Shown here piece after piece: positions 1-8,256 of a DNA stretch of 38,760 nt. Both the position numbers and the translations under genes were made by a program. The notes under the pieces were generated by a model that saw only the letters and a program-made list of their open reading frames with translations, was not told the origin of the DNA and did not search any database. Every line of letters begins with the position of its first letter. The stretch's first letter is position 1. The DNA is from an uncultured Lachnoclostridium sp. (GTDB taxonomy: Bacteria > Bacillota > Clostridia > Lachnospirales > Lachnospiraceae). The stretch is from positions 1-38,760 of the forward strand of contig CANBKJ010000020.1 in assembly GCA_947369165.1 (NCBI GenBank). Reading direction: 5' to 3'.

Positions 1-414
1 TTTAATTCCAGAAGTAACCCAAATATATTTAACGGTTCCAGCGGTGGCAAAAGCATATGAATAAGCTTGGCGAACTGCTTGTTTAAACTCCTGTTCTGTT
101 ATCTCTTCTTTCTTACACTCTACAATAATATGCGGCTTCTTATATGTACTATCATTGTAAACTATAATATCTGCTTCTTTAACATCGGTTCCTACTGTTA
201 CTTTCACATATTGTCGAACCTGTTCAACAGGATAATTATATTTAAGTACCAATTCACAAAACGTTTCAGCCTGTATTTTTTCTTCGGGGTTATTATAATT
301 CCTAGATATATTTTGATTTAAGTATGTAATTGTAGATGAATCATCACTTATTTTTATCAAGTTATTATTTAGTCCTTCTAAAATAATTGTCTTTATTGCC
401 TCATTGGTTTTCAT
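1..414 (-). CDS. HsdR_N-domain restriction/modification protein, N-terminal fragment (runs off the window)
   Basis: I translated this open frame by hand: 138 codons with no stop down to base 1, so only the N-terminus is present. It starts at ATG 414 behind an AAGGAGAG ribosome site (421-428 region). Residues 80-82 read EAD and residues 98-102 read VECKK, separated by about 16 residues; this is the D...ExK core of a PD-(D/E)xK nuclease fold (D82, E99, K101). The downstream EQEFKQAVRQAYSYA stretch is typical of the type I restriction enzyme R-subunit N-terminal domain family (HSDR_N/HSDR_N_2). In many bacteria this domain stands at the start of either an HsdR helicase-nuclease or an N-6 adenine methylase-like protein. 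The missing C-terminus would decide which. The rest of any RM system must lie to the left. Confidence 0.7.
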   Translation of the reverse strand, partial: MKTNEAIKTIILEGLNNNLIKISDDSSTITYLNQNISRNYNNPEEKIQAETFCELVLKYNYPVEQVRQYVKVTVGTDVKEADIIVYNDSTYKKPHIIVECKKEEITEQEFKQAVRQAYSYAFATAGTVKYIWVTSGIK

Positions 415-543
415 CTTTCACTCTCCTTATACCACCAAAATAAAATGAAGTTCTTCGCATATACTTTTCGTGATATCTAATACTCTACTATTTCTCAGAT
501 TCCGCTAATCAAGCTCATCCTTTTTCATCTTTACCTCAACATA

Positions 544-1920
544 TCAGTCTGAATGAAGTTTGGACAATAAACATACCGTCTCCACCCCCCTGGTCCACGG
601 AAACATATCCACACACTCCGCCCGCTCCGGCGCGTACCCATGTTCCAGAAACATCTCCATATCCCTGGCGAGGCTGGTAGGCTTGCAGGAAATGTACAGG
701 ATCTGCTCCACACCATACTCCAGAATCTTTTTCAGAGCCTTGGGATGTACTCCTTCCCGCGGCGGATCCAGTACGATAACATCTGGTTTTTCCTGAATCC
801 CATCGATGACCTTCAGCACATCTCCGGCGATAAATTCACAGTTTTGCAGATGATTCTGTGCCGCATTTTCTCTGGCCGCCTCTACGGCCTCTTCCACGAT
901 CTCCACTCCGATCACCTTCTTCGCCACCGGCGCCAGTACCTGGGCTATGGTTCCCGTTCCGCTATATAGGTCAAAAACCACTTTACCCTCCACATCGCCG
1001 ATGTACCCGCGGGCTTTTTCATACAGCACCTCCGCACCAAGAGAATTGGTCTGGAAAAAAGAAAAAGGGGAAATCTTAAATTTTAGTCCCAGAATGTCCT
1101 CATAAAAATAATCCCGCCCATAGAGAATCTCGGTGGAATCTGCCCGGACCACATCGGACAATCCATCGTTTACCATATGGAGAATACCGGCTATTTTTCC
1201 CTCGTACTCTCCAGCCAGCAGCAGGTCACGGTACTCCGTGAGATCCATGGACAACTGGGACGTCGTTACCAGACAGACAAGAATCTCCCCCGTCTTTGCC
1301 GCTCCCCGCACCAGCAGATGACGCAGATATCCCTCATGGGTAATCTTGTGGAAAAAAGAAATGTCCCTGGAAGCAAAGTAGTCTGTCGTTGTAGATAAAA
1401 TCTTCCGGATATCTGAATTCACGATCTGGCAGTTTTTTACCGGGACGATATCATAAAAACTCCCCCGTTTATGTAATCCCAGTGTCAGAGCCCCTCCCTT
1501 GCACTCATCGCCAAAGGAAAACTCCATTTTATTGCGGTACTCCCAGACTGCCGGACTTGCCTCACATGAAGTCAGAGGAATCTCCGGACAGATCTTTTCA
1601 AACAAAGCCCTGACCTGTCTTAGCTTCAGCTCCTTCTGTCCTTCATAACTGAGCATCTGATAGGAACAGCCTCCACAATGATCAAAATGGGGACATGGAG
1701 GAATCTCTGTCTCCATTTCTGATTTCTCAAGTACTTCCAGCAGCCGTCCTTCTTTTCGATTCTGGCGGTTTTTCGTCAGACAAAAAGAAATTTTCTGCCC
1801 CGGAAGAACATTTTTCACCTGAACCTTTACCTCTCCCTCTTCTGTTTCCACTTTTACGATACCTTTATTCGGAAATTTCAAAACAGAAACTTCCCCCTCA
1901 TATATCTCATTCTTTTTCAT
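544..1920 (-). CDS. rlmD: 23S rRNA (uracil-5-)-methyltransferase, RlmD/RumA family
   Basis: This 458-residue SAM-dependent enzyme makes 5-methyluridine in 23S rRNA. The N-terminus (about 1-60) looks like a TRAM RNA-binding domain. C76, C82 and C85 in the CPHFDHCGGC motif, plus C164, match the four [4Fe-4S] ligands of RumA. The methylase domain carries the SAM loop FDLYSGTGT, the DPPREG motif and the nucleophile motif YISCKPTSLARD near the C-terminus. The length is normal for the family. In Firmicutes one enzyme may modify two uridines (RlmCD), so the exact target cannot be read from sequence. The MATE gene ends 21 bases upstream, so the two may be co-transcribed. Confidence 0.93.
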   Translation of the reverse strand: MKKNEIYEGEVSVLKFPNKGIVKVETEEGEVKVQVKNVLPGQKISFCLTKNRQNRKEGRLLEVLEKSEMETEIPPCPHFDHCGGCSYQMLSYEGQKELKLRQVRALFEKICPEIPLTSCEASPAVWEYRNKMEFSFGDECKGGALTLGLHKRGSFYDIVPVKNCQIVNSDIRKILSTTTDYFASRDISFFHKITHEGYLRHLLVRGAAKTGEILVCLVTTSQLSMDLTEYRDLLLAGEYEGKIAGILHMVNDGLSDVVRADSTEILYGRDYFYEDILGLKFKISPFSFFQTNSLGAEVLYEKARGYIGDVEGKVVFDLYSGTGTIAQVLAPVAKKVIGVEIVEEAVEAARENAAQNHLQNCEFIAGDVLKVIDGIQEKPDVIVLDPPREGVHPKALKKILEYGVEQILYISCKPTSLARDMEMFLEHGYAPERAECVDMFPWTRGVETVCLLSKLHSD

Positions 1921-1941
1921 TTTTCAAAACCTTTCATGTAT

Positions 1942-3306
1942 TTACACCTGTTTCACCCTGGATTTTTCCGATAATTCTTTCCACACCACACAGATCATCG
2001 TAAGAAAACAGGTAAGACCTCCCACCGCATTGGAAACCGGCTCTGCCAGATAGACGCCATCCACTCCCAGCCCCCATAGCTTTGGAAGAATCAGCGTCAG
2101 CGGCACCACAATGATCACCTTGCGGAACAAAGAGAAAAAAACGGAATATCTGGATTTTCCCAGCGCCACAAAAGTAGACTGTCCGGCAAATTGAAATGCC
2201 ATAAAGAAAAAGCCGAAAAAATACAATTTTAATGCTTCTTTACCCGGGGCTTCCATGGCAGGACTGTCACTAAACATACGGATAAACACCCCCGGCTCCA
2301 GCATAATAAAGATCCACACAGCCGTGGTATATAAAAAACCGATCAGTGAAGTAAACAAGATCGCCTGCTTTACCCTTTTATATTCTCCGGCACCATAATT
2401 AAATCCTAGCACCGGCTGCGCTCCGCTGGTAATGCCCACAATAGCAATATTGGTAATCTCCCGTACGGAATTTAAAATAGTCATAACGCCAATATATAAA
2501 TCCCCGCCATAAGACTTCAGGGTCACATTGCAGATAATCTGTACAAAACTGTTCGTCACCGCCATAATAAAACCAGAAGTCCCAAGGCCCACTATTTTTC
2601 TGACCAGAGGAAACTCCAGGCGCATACAGGCAGGAACCAGCCGGAACAGCGTCCTTCTGCCCACAAAAAATCTCAGTACCAGAACGGCAGAGACAAACTG
2701 TGAAATAACAGTGGCTGCCGCTGCACCCCGTATGCCCATCCCAAAGACAAAGATAAACAGGGGATCCAGGGCAATATTCAGGATGGCACCGCTCATCACC
2801 ACCATCATCCCCGTTTTCGGAAATCCCTGGGCATTGATAAACTGATTCATTCCTGTTCCCACCATTAAAAAAACCGTACCCAGAAGATAGATCATGAGAT
2901 ATTCCCTGGCATAAGGATATGTCGCCTCGCTGGCCCCAAATAGATACAGGATTTCCTTTTGAAATAAATAGCCGATGCTCATTAGGATAACTGCCGTCAG
3001 AACCAATAAGAAAAAAGTATTATTTAAGATCCGGGAAGCCTTCTTTTCCTCCCCGGCGCCCCTGGCGATAGAAAAAAGAGGCGCACCACCCATGGCAAAC
3101 AGGTTTGTAAAGGCCGCAATGATCGATATGATTGGAAATACCAGACCAATGCCTGTCAGAGCTTGTCCGTGGGTTCCCGGAAGGTGACCGATATAGATCC
3201 GGTCCACTACATTATAAAGCAGCTGGATCAGCTGCGCGATCGTAAGAGGAACTGCCTGCATCAAAATATGACGGCAGACATTTCCCTTAGAAAAATCATT
3301 TTTCAC
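1942..3306 (-). CDS. MATE family multidrug/cation antiporter
   Basis: This 454-residue polytopic membrane protein has about twelve hydrophobic segments arranged as two homologous halves, the MATE pattern. The N-terminal region has the family features PLTIAQLIQLLYNVVDRIYIG and TGIGLVFPI. The second half contains NFGAG-like (FNYGAGEYKRVKQA) sequence. MATE proteins export cationic drugs or metabolites using sodium or proton gradients; the substrate cannot be inferred. It lies directly upstream of rlmD with a 21-base gap, suggesting one leftward transcript. Length and ends are normal for the family. Confidence 0.92.
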   Translation of the reverse strand: MKNDFSKGNVCRHILMQAVPLTIAQLIQLLYNVVDRIYIGHLPGTHGQALTGIGLVFPIISIIAAFTNLFAMGGAPLFSIARGAGEEKKASRILNNTFFLLVLTAVILMSIGYLFQKEILYLFGASEATYPYAREYLMIYLLGTVFLMVGTGMNQFINAQGFPKTGMMVVMSGAILNIALDPLFIFVFGMGIRGAAAATVISQFVSAVLVLRFFVGRRTLFRLVPACMRLEFPLVRKIVGLGTSGFIMAVTNSFVQIICNVTLKSYGGDLYIGVMTILNSVREITNIAIVGITSGAQPVLGFNYGAGEYKRVKQAILFTSLIGFLYTTAVWIFIMLEPGVFIRMFSDSPAMEAPGKEALKLYFFGFFFMAFQFAGQSTFVALGKSRYSVFFSLFRKVIIVVPLTLILPKLWGLGVDGVYLAEPVSNAVGGLTCFLTMICVVWKELSEKSRVKQV

Positions 3307-3334
3307 ATATATCCCGGCTTTCTAACTTGATGTC

Positions 3335-3367
3335 GGGGGCAGCATGTTTGAAAATGTGTCTGCCCCC
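3335..3367. other. Intergenic hairpin between MIF-like and MATE genes
   Basis: GGGGGCAG (3335-3342) pairs perfectly with CTGCCCCC (3360-3367) across a 17-base loop. There is no T-run on either side, so it does not look like an intrinsic terminator. It may be an mRNA processing or stability element between the two leftward genes, or chance. Confidence 0.4.
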
Positions 3368-3418
3368 TGTGATCCACGGATTGCGCCGCCGAACAAAATT
3401 GCCGCCGTAAAACCGCCG

Positions 3419-3763
3419 CTACAGGTTGGATCCGTTCCATCCCCAGTTCTGGATCTCCTGATATTTCACATAGATCCGGTTTTTCGGGATTGACAGTTCA
3501 CTTTCAAAAATATCACAGATCACTCCGGTCAGTGCATTGAACGCAGAGGGGGAAGCTTTTCCATAAATGCTCACCTCAATAAAAGCACTCTCCTCTGATC
3601 TGTTTCCCTGAAAATACAGGTCGTAACTATCCTCAAAGCCCACCATCAGCCAGTTTTCAGACTTTCCAATGGTAGAAGCCACCGCCTCGCCCAGCCTGGA
3701 TTTTATGGCCTCCTTTTTCTCTTCTGTCATCTTAACAGTAACCTTAGAATTAATAAATGGCAT
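3419..3763 (-). CDS. Macrophage migration inhibitory factor-like tautomerase
   Basis: This 114-residue protein is the normal length for the MIF/phenylpyruvate tautomerase family. It begins Met-Pro-Phe; after removal of Met the N-terminal proline is the catalytic base of the tautomerase superfamily. The motifs ENWLMVGFED, FIEVSIYG and the C-terminal IYVKYQEIQNWGWNG are characteristic of MIF rather than of the short 4-OT proteins. The start is set by AAGGAG seven bases upstream. The role in bacteria is generally unknown; keto-enol tautomerisation of aromatic pyruvates is the family activity. Confidence 0.9.
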   Translation of the reverse strand: MPFINSKVTVKMTEEKKEAIKSRLGEAVASTIGKSENWLMVGFEDSYDLYFQGNRSEESAFIEVSIYGKASPSAFNALTGVICDIFESELSIPKNRIYVKYQEIQNWGWNGSNL

Positions 3764-3926
3764 AAAATAACTCCTTTCTTAATGCATTCATAATATCCGC
3801 TTCTGCTCACAGACTATTATAGACAATATTCATGGTAAACGCAACCATTTCCCAATTTTTTCATATATATTGTATTATCAACTGGATAGTTAATTGCTCA
3901 GGAAAACACAAACGCCACAAAGATAA

Positions 3927-3955
3927 TTGCTTTTTTTTTAAAAATAAGTTATACT
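3927..3955 (+). promoter_or_regulatory. Sigma-A promoter of the DUF1836 gene
   Basis: TTGCTT (3927-3932) and TATACT (3950-3955) are 17 bases apart. Transcription would begin near 3962, giving a short leader of about 50 bases to the ATG at 4011. Confidence 0.75.
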
Positions 3956-4010
3956 GTTCTATACGACTATTGTGTACACAGAAGCAAAAACTGTGAGAAA
4001 TGGAGTTGTC

Positions 4011-4604
4011 ATGAAAAAGAGCAACGAAGAAAGTATTATGGATATCATCAAAAAACTGAGGGAGATCGATTATATCTCTCCATCGGATATACCAAACATT
4101 GATCTGTATATGGATCAGGTCACGACCTTTATGGACGCACATCTGGAAGCCTGTAAAAGAACAGATGAGGATAAGATTCTTACCAAGACCATGATCAACA
4201 ATTACACAAAAAACAATCTTCTTCCGCCGCCGGACAAGAAAAAATACTCCAAAGAACATATGTATCTGCTGATCTTTCTCTACTATTTTAAAAATGTTCT
4301 TTCCATCAGCGACATCCAGAAAATATTTGCCCCTTTGACGCGTATGTTTTTTAATCATGCCTCCAAGGATATTTCTCTGGAGAAAATATACGAAGAAATT
4401 TTCAAAATGGAAAAAGAGCAGACCAACAATCTGACCAAAGATGTGGTGCGCCGGTTTAAGAGCTCACAGGAGATCTTTTCAGACGCCACCGACGAGTCAG
4501 AATCGGACTATCTGTCCCGGTTTGCTTATATCTGCATGCTGAGCTTTGACGTCTATATGAAAAAGCAGATCATTGAACGCATCATAGACGAGACACTGCA
4601 TTAA
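4011..4604 (+). CDS. DUF1836 domain protein, putative regulator
   Basis: This 197-residue protein belongs to DUF1836, a Firmicutes family with a MerR-like helix-turn-helix look (TKTMINNYTKNNLLPPPDKKKYSKEHMYLLIFLYYFK). I chose ATG 4011 over the upstream ATG at 3972. The upstream one lies too close to the predicted transcription start, while 4011 has TGGAG six bases before it. Residues about 55-100 hold the putative wing and helix region and the rest is helical. It has its own promoter and stands divergent from the MIF-like gene. Its TAA overlaps the TAA of the convergent PHP gene. Targets are unknown. Confidence 0.8.
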   Translation: MKKSNEESIMDIIKKLREIDYISPSDIPNIDLYMDQVTTFMDAHLEACKRTDEDKILTKTMINNYTKNNLLPPPDKKKYSKEHMYLLIFLYYFKNVLSISDIQKIFAPLTRMFFNHASKDISLEKIYEEIFKMEKEQTNNLTKDVVRRFKSSQEIFSDATDESESDYLSRFAYICMLSFDVYMKKQIIERIIDETLH

Positions 4605-5311
4605 AGCAGCGCTTTCAATTTTTCCACGGAGGTATTGACGATCAGATCCACAGGAAAATCGACCTCCTGGAGAAGTTCATCTGCATATTCAAAATTCAGT
4701 ATATCTTCCTCTGTATGCGCATCGCTCCCAACGACCACCGGAACTTCATATTTTTTACATAATTTCAGGATCTGTCGGTCTGCTTCCCTGGCATTTTTGC
4801 GAAAACTCGTGGGAGCCAGGGAGGAATTATTCAATTCTATCAGCTTTCCGTATTTTTTCGCTTCCCGAACCATTTTTTCATGATCAAACTCATACCGGAT
4901 ATCATCTGGATGTCCGATGATATCTACATGAGGGTTCCGTATGGCGCCAAGATATGCCCTGGTATTCTCCGCCGGACTGCCAGGCTCGATGCAGCGTACA
5001 TGCAGGCTTGCGATCACTACATCCATCTCTGCCAGAACCCGGTCCGGCAGATCCAGTTTTCCGTCGTAATCCACCACATTCACCTCTGTCCCAAGCAGCA
5101 GGGGAAGCCCATATTTTTCCCGCCTTGCCACCTTCAGATTCAAAAAATACAGCAGCCCCATCGTTCCCGGCATAGAAGGGGCATGATCCGTAATGCCTAA
5201 AAGCTGCAGCCCTTTTTCCTTCGCTGCCAACGCCATTTCATTCATCGTATTGTAAGCATGCCCACTGGCATAGGTATGGGTATGCAGATCCAGTACATAG
5301 ATATCTCTCAT
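4601..5311 (-). CDS. PHP domain phosphoesterase, YcdX-like
   Basis: This 236-residue metal-dependent phosphoesterase has the four PHP motifs: DLHTHT at residues 8-13, GITDHA, the histidine in DVVIASLHVR/DIIGHPDD, and VVVGSDAHTEED near the end. This set matches YcdX-type trinuclear-metal PHP hydrolases rather than the PHP module of PolC or PolX. The start is ATG 5311, preceded by AAGAGGAG; the longer frame to 5353 lacks a ribosome site. The stop codon TAA (4601-4603 on the plus strand) overlaps the stop of the convergent DUF1836 gene, so the two genes share a tail-to-tail junction with no spacer. Confidence 0.87.
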   Translation of the reverse strand: MRDIYVLDLHTHTYASGHAYNTMNEMALAAKEKGLQLLGITDHAPSMPGTMGLLYFLNLKVARREKYGLPLLLGTEVNVVDYDGKLDLPDRVLAEMDVVIASLHVRCIEPGSPAENTRAYLGAIRNPHVDIIGHPDDIRYEFDHEKMVREAKKYGKLIELNNSSLAPTSFRKNAREADRQILKLCKKYEVPVVVGSDAHTEEDILNFEYADELLQEVDFPVDLIVNTSVEKLKALL

Positions 5312-5378
5312 GACATTCTCCTCTTTTTCGCAATTCTTTAACCACAATACCATTTTCCCAAAAAAATTTCAATAGTTA

Positions 5379-5407
5379 TTGTCTTTTGTCCCTAACTATG
5401 GTATAAT
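5379..5407 (+). promoter_or_regulatory. Sigma-A promoter of pcrA
   Basis: TTGTCT (5379-5384) and a perfect TATAAT (5402-5407) are spaced by 17 bases. Its position excludes a translation start at 5379 and supports the start at 5445. Confidence 0.85.
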
Positions 5408-5444
5408 GAACATATGTTTGTCGCAGTGCGAAGGAGGATATGAT

Positions 5445-7727
5445 ATGTCAGCTATTTTAGACCATTTGAATGATAAACAGGAAGAAGCAGTCCTTCACTT
5501 TGAGGGTCCCCTTCTGATCCTTGCAGGTGCAGGTTCTGGCAAAACCCGGGTTCTTACCCACCGCATTGCCTATCTGATCGAAGAGCATCAGGTGAATCCC
5601 TGGCAGATCCTTGCCCTGACCTTTACCAACAAGGCAGCCAGCGAGATGCGGGAACGGGTGGACCATATCGTCTCTTACGGCGCCGAAAGTATCTGGGTCA
5701 GTACCTTCCACTCCACCTGTGTGCGGATCCTGCGCCGCTACATAGACCTCATCGGGTACAGCCGCAGTTTTACGATCTATGATACCGACGACCAGAAAAG
5801 CCTGATGAAAGATATCTGCAAACACCTGAATATAGATACCAAAAAATATAAAGAAAAGACCTTTCTGAATGCGATATCCAACGCAAAAAACGAGCTCAAA
5901 ACGCCGGAACAGTTTGCCGAAGAGACGGAAAAAGAATATAACCGCAAGATATTTGGCACGGTGTATAAGGAATACCAGAAACGTCTCAAACAGAACAACG
6001 CCCTGGATTTTGACGACCTGATCATGAAGACCGTAGAGCTTTTCAAAGACCAGCCGCAGGTACTGGAGCACTACCAGAACCGTTTCCGCTTTATTCTGGT
6101 GGACGAGTACCAGGATACGAATACGGCACAATTTATGCTTCTCAGCCTTCTTGCCTCCCGCTACCGAAATCTCTGTGTGGTGGGGGACGATGACCAGTCC
6201 ATTTACAAATTCCGGGGCGCCAATATTTATAACATATTAAATTTTGAAGAAATATTTCCAGAAGCAAAGACCATCCGCCTGGAGCAGAATTACCGCTCTA
6301 CAAAGCGGATCCTGGAGGCCGCCAACGAAGTGATCCGCCACAACACCGCCAGGAAGGAAAAGGCTTTGTGGACCAAGGCAGAAGAAGGCGAACCGATCCG
6401 CTATGTGCAGTATATGAATGAATATGAGGAAGCGGCCGGCATCGCCGGAGACATCCATAACGACATCCGGGAAAATGGCAGCAGCTATTCGGATTTCGCT
6501 ATACTCTACCGCACCAATGCCCAGTCCCGGGTCTTTGAGGAAAAACTGGTACAGGAAAATATTCCTTACCGCATTGTAGGCGCTATCAACTTCTATTCCC
6601 GAAAGGAGATCAAAGATCTTCTCTGCTATCTGAAGACCATTCATAATCCGGAAGATGATATCGCCGTCCGGAGGATCATAAATGTTCCCCGCAGGGGCAT
6701 CGGCGCCACGACGATCCAGCGGGTGACAGATTACAGCCTGGACCGGGGCATCAGCTTTTTTGCCGCTCTGCGGGAAGCCGATTATATCGACGGATGCAGC
6801 CGCGCTGCTTCCCGGATCCATGATTTTGTCAGCTTTATCGATCTGTTGAAAAGCCGTCAGGATGAGCCGGATTTTACCCTTCGGGGACTGATGGAAGAGA
6901 TCCTGGAATGCACGGGCTATGTCAAAGATCTGGAGGCAGAAGATACCGTGGAGGCAAATGCCCGCCTGGAAAATATCGACTCCCTCATCAATAAGATTAT
7001 CCAGTATGAAACAGATGCTGCCAGCGATCCCGCCGGCGAACCGGCCACACTGGGCGGTCTTTTGGAAAACATCGCCCTGGTGGCAGATATCGACACCGTG
7101 GACCCTGACACAGAACAGGTTCTGTTGATGACGCTGCACAGCGCCAAAGGACTGGAGTTTCCCAAGGTATACATATGCGGCATGGAAGAAAATATTTTTC
7201 CTGGTTCCGTCGCTGTATATGACCCCTCCGATGATGAGATGGAAGAAGAACGCCGTCTGTGTTATGTGGGAATTACCCGGGCCAAAAAACAGCTGACATT
7301 AACCTGTGCCAGACAGCGTATGCGAAACGGAGAGCCGAATTTTAATTTCCCATCCCGCTTTATCAGTGAGATCCCACGTTATCTCATACAGCAGACCGAC
7401 GGCGAAAAAACACGTCATTCCTCTTCCTCCCCTCACGACAGGGCGGCGGGACTGGACGACATCTTCTCTCCGGCTAAAAAATACAACAAACACTCCAAAA
7501 ATCCCTTTGCCGACAACCCCTATATAAAAAAGGGGGCTTCCTCTCTTTCTGCCCCTGCTGGCAAACCTGAATACAACGAGGGTGATGTTGTCTATCATAT
7601 CAAATTCGGCACGGGTAAGGTGCTGTCATTGACAAAGCTAAGTACGGATTATGAGGTTGTCGTGGAATTTAAAGATTTTGGCCAGAGAAAGCTTCGCAGC
7701 TCCTTTGCAAAACTTTCTAAAATTTAA
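5445..7727 (+). CDS. pcrA: ATP-dependent DNA helicase PcrA/UvrD
   Basis: This 760-residue superfamily 1A helicase unwinds DNA 3' to 5' in repair and plasmid replication. Visible motifs are the Q-motif LNDKQEEAV, Walker A AGAGSGKTR at about 27-35, TFTNKAASEMRERV, Walker B VDEYQDTN, VGDDDQSIYKFRGA, LEQNYRST, MTLHSAKGLEF and VGITRAKK. The C-terminal tail ends in the PcrA-specific tudor-like domain (GDVVYHIKFGTGKVLSLTK...), known in PcrA to contact RNA polymerase. The start at 5445 follows AAGGAGG by a normal spacing and its own TATAAT promoter lies just upstream. Complete and unremarkable. Confidence 0.96.
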   Translation: MSAILDHLNDKQEEAVLHFEGPLLILAGAGSGKTRVLTHRIAYLIEEHQVNPWQILALTFTNKAASEMRERVDHIVSYGAESIWVSTFHSTCVRILRRYIDLIGYSRSFTIYDTDDQKSLMKDICKHLNIDTKKYKEKTFLNAISNAKNELKTPEQFAEETEKEYNRKIFGTVYKEYQKRLKQNNALDFDDLIMKTVELFKDQPQVLEHYQNRFRFILVDEYQDTNTAQFMLLSLLASRYRNLCVVGDDDQSIYKFRGANIYNILNFEEIFPEAKTIRLEQNYRSTKRILEAANEVIRHNTARKEKALWTKAEEGEPIRYVQYMNEYEEAAGIAGDIHNDIRENGSSYSDFAILYRTNAQSRVFEEKLVQENIPYRIVGAINFYSRKEIKDLLCYLKTIHNPEDDIAVRRIINVPRRGIGATTIQRVTDYSLDRGISFFAALREADYIDGCSRAASRIHDFVSFIDLLKSRQDEPDFTLRGLMEEILECTGYVKDLEAEDTVEANARLENIDSLINKIIQYETDAASDPAGEPATLGGLLENIALVADIDTVDPDTEQVLLMTLHSAKGLEFPKVYICGMEENIFPGSVAVYDPSDDEMEEERRLCYVGITRAKKQLTLTCARQRMRNGEPNFNFPSRFISEIPRYLIQQTDGEKTRHSSSSPHDRAAGLDDIFSPAKKYNKHSKNPFADNPYIKKGASSLSAPAGKPEYNEGDVVYHIKFGTGKVLSLTKLSTDYEVVVEFKDFGQRKLRSSFAKLSKI

Positions 7728-7756
7728 AAAATTAGCTAGTATATTTTACATAGATA

Positions 7757-7765
7757 TGTTATACT
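7757..7765 (+). promoter_or_regulatory. Extended -10 promoter of the small membrane protein gene
   Basis: TG (7757-7758) one base before TATACT (7760-7765) forms an extended -10. No convincing -35 hexamer is seen. The ATG at 7808 lies about 35 bases past the expected start of transcription. Confidence 0.55.
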
Positions 7766-7807
7766 ATTAATAGATATTGAACATGAAGGAAAGGATGGTA
7801 GTGATAT

Positions 7808-8089
7808 ATGTGCGGAAAGATTGATGATCTTGTTAACAGCGCTAAGATCAACCAGCTGTTGAACAAAAAAAATGCGGATGAGGAAAGAAAAAATTGCCTG
7901 TTATGGGTTCTTGCGATCATTGGTGTCGTTGCTTCTGTAGCAGCGATTGCTTACGCGGTATACCGTCATGTAACTCCTCGTTATCTGGATGATTTTGACG
8001 GCGATTTTGATTATGATGAATTTGACGATGACTTTGATGACGACGACGAAGATGTCGATGTTTATGTAAAGCCATCTGAAAGCAAATAA
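7808..8089 (+). CDS. Small single-pass membrane protein with acidic tail
   Basis: This 93-residue protein is not one I can assign to a named family. Residues 1-29 are polar and charged, residues about 30-52 form one hydrophobic helix (CLLWVLAIIGVVASVAAIAYAV), followed by RH and then an almost purely Asp/Glu/Phe/Tyr stretch at about 59-85. The positive-inside rule would put the Lys-rich N-terminus inside and the acidic tail outside. The tail resembles low-affinity metal or basic-protein binding segments, but this is inference. It has its own extended -10 promoter, an AAGGAAAGGATGG ribosome region and a strong terminator at 8132, so it forms a monocistronic unit. Confidence 0.75.
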   Translation: MCGKIDDLVNSAKINQLLNKKNADEERKNCLLWVLAIIGVVASVAAIAYAVYRHVTPRYLDDFDGDFDYDEFDDDFDDDDEDVDVYVKPSESK

Positions 8090-8131
8090 TGAATAGCTTA
8101 TAAGAAGTTTTTGTTTTCCTCTTTTTCTACG

Positions 8132-8174
8132 AAACCGGCAGTAAATGGATTTTCCACTTACTGCCGGTTTTATA
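8132..8174 (+). terminator. Intrinsic terminator after the small membrane protein gene
   Basis: AAACCGGCAGTAA (8132-8144) pairs with a complementary arm ending CTGCCGGTTT (to 8170), with an inner TGG/CCA pair and a short loop, followed by TTTTATAT. The stem is long enough to act on leftward transcripts from degV too. Confidence 0.85.
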
Positions 8175-8180
8175 TATCTA

Positions 8181-8213
8181 TTTCAATTCTTTTAGTTCAT
8201 TAGATAACGTCAC
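8181..8213 (-). repeat. Duplicate of the degV 3' end (direct repeat with 8260-8292)
   Basis: These 33 bases match 8260-8292 at 31 positions. In the degV reading direction the copy encodes VTLSNELKELK followed by TAG, against VTLSNEPKELK and TAA in degV. The two copies are in different frames relative to each other, and nothing else in the 46 bases between them looks like degV. It may be the tail of a deleted tandem degV copy or a short tandem duplication. Confidence 0.8.
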
Positions 8214-8256
8214 GGGGCTGATGGGGTTTCCTTGATCAATACGCTGACTTGTACAT

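Noticed and set aside
67-321. Rightward 84-residue open frame rich in Phe, Tyr and Ile
   Set aside because: It is the antisense of the HsdR_N coding frame, which has a ribosome site and conserved PD-(D/E)xK residues.
6237-7139. 300-residue leftward open frame
   Set aside because: Antisense to pcrA, with no ribosome site and low-complexity composition typical of shadows.
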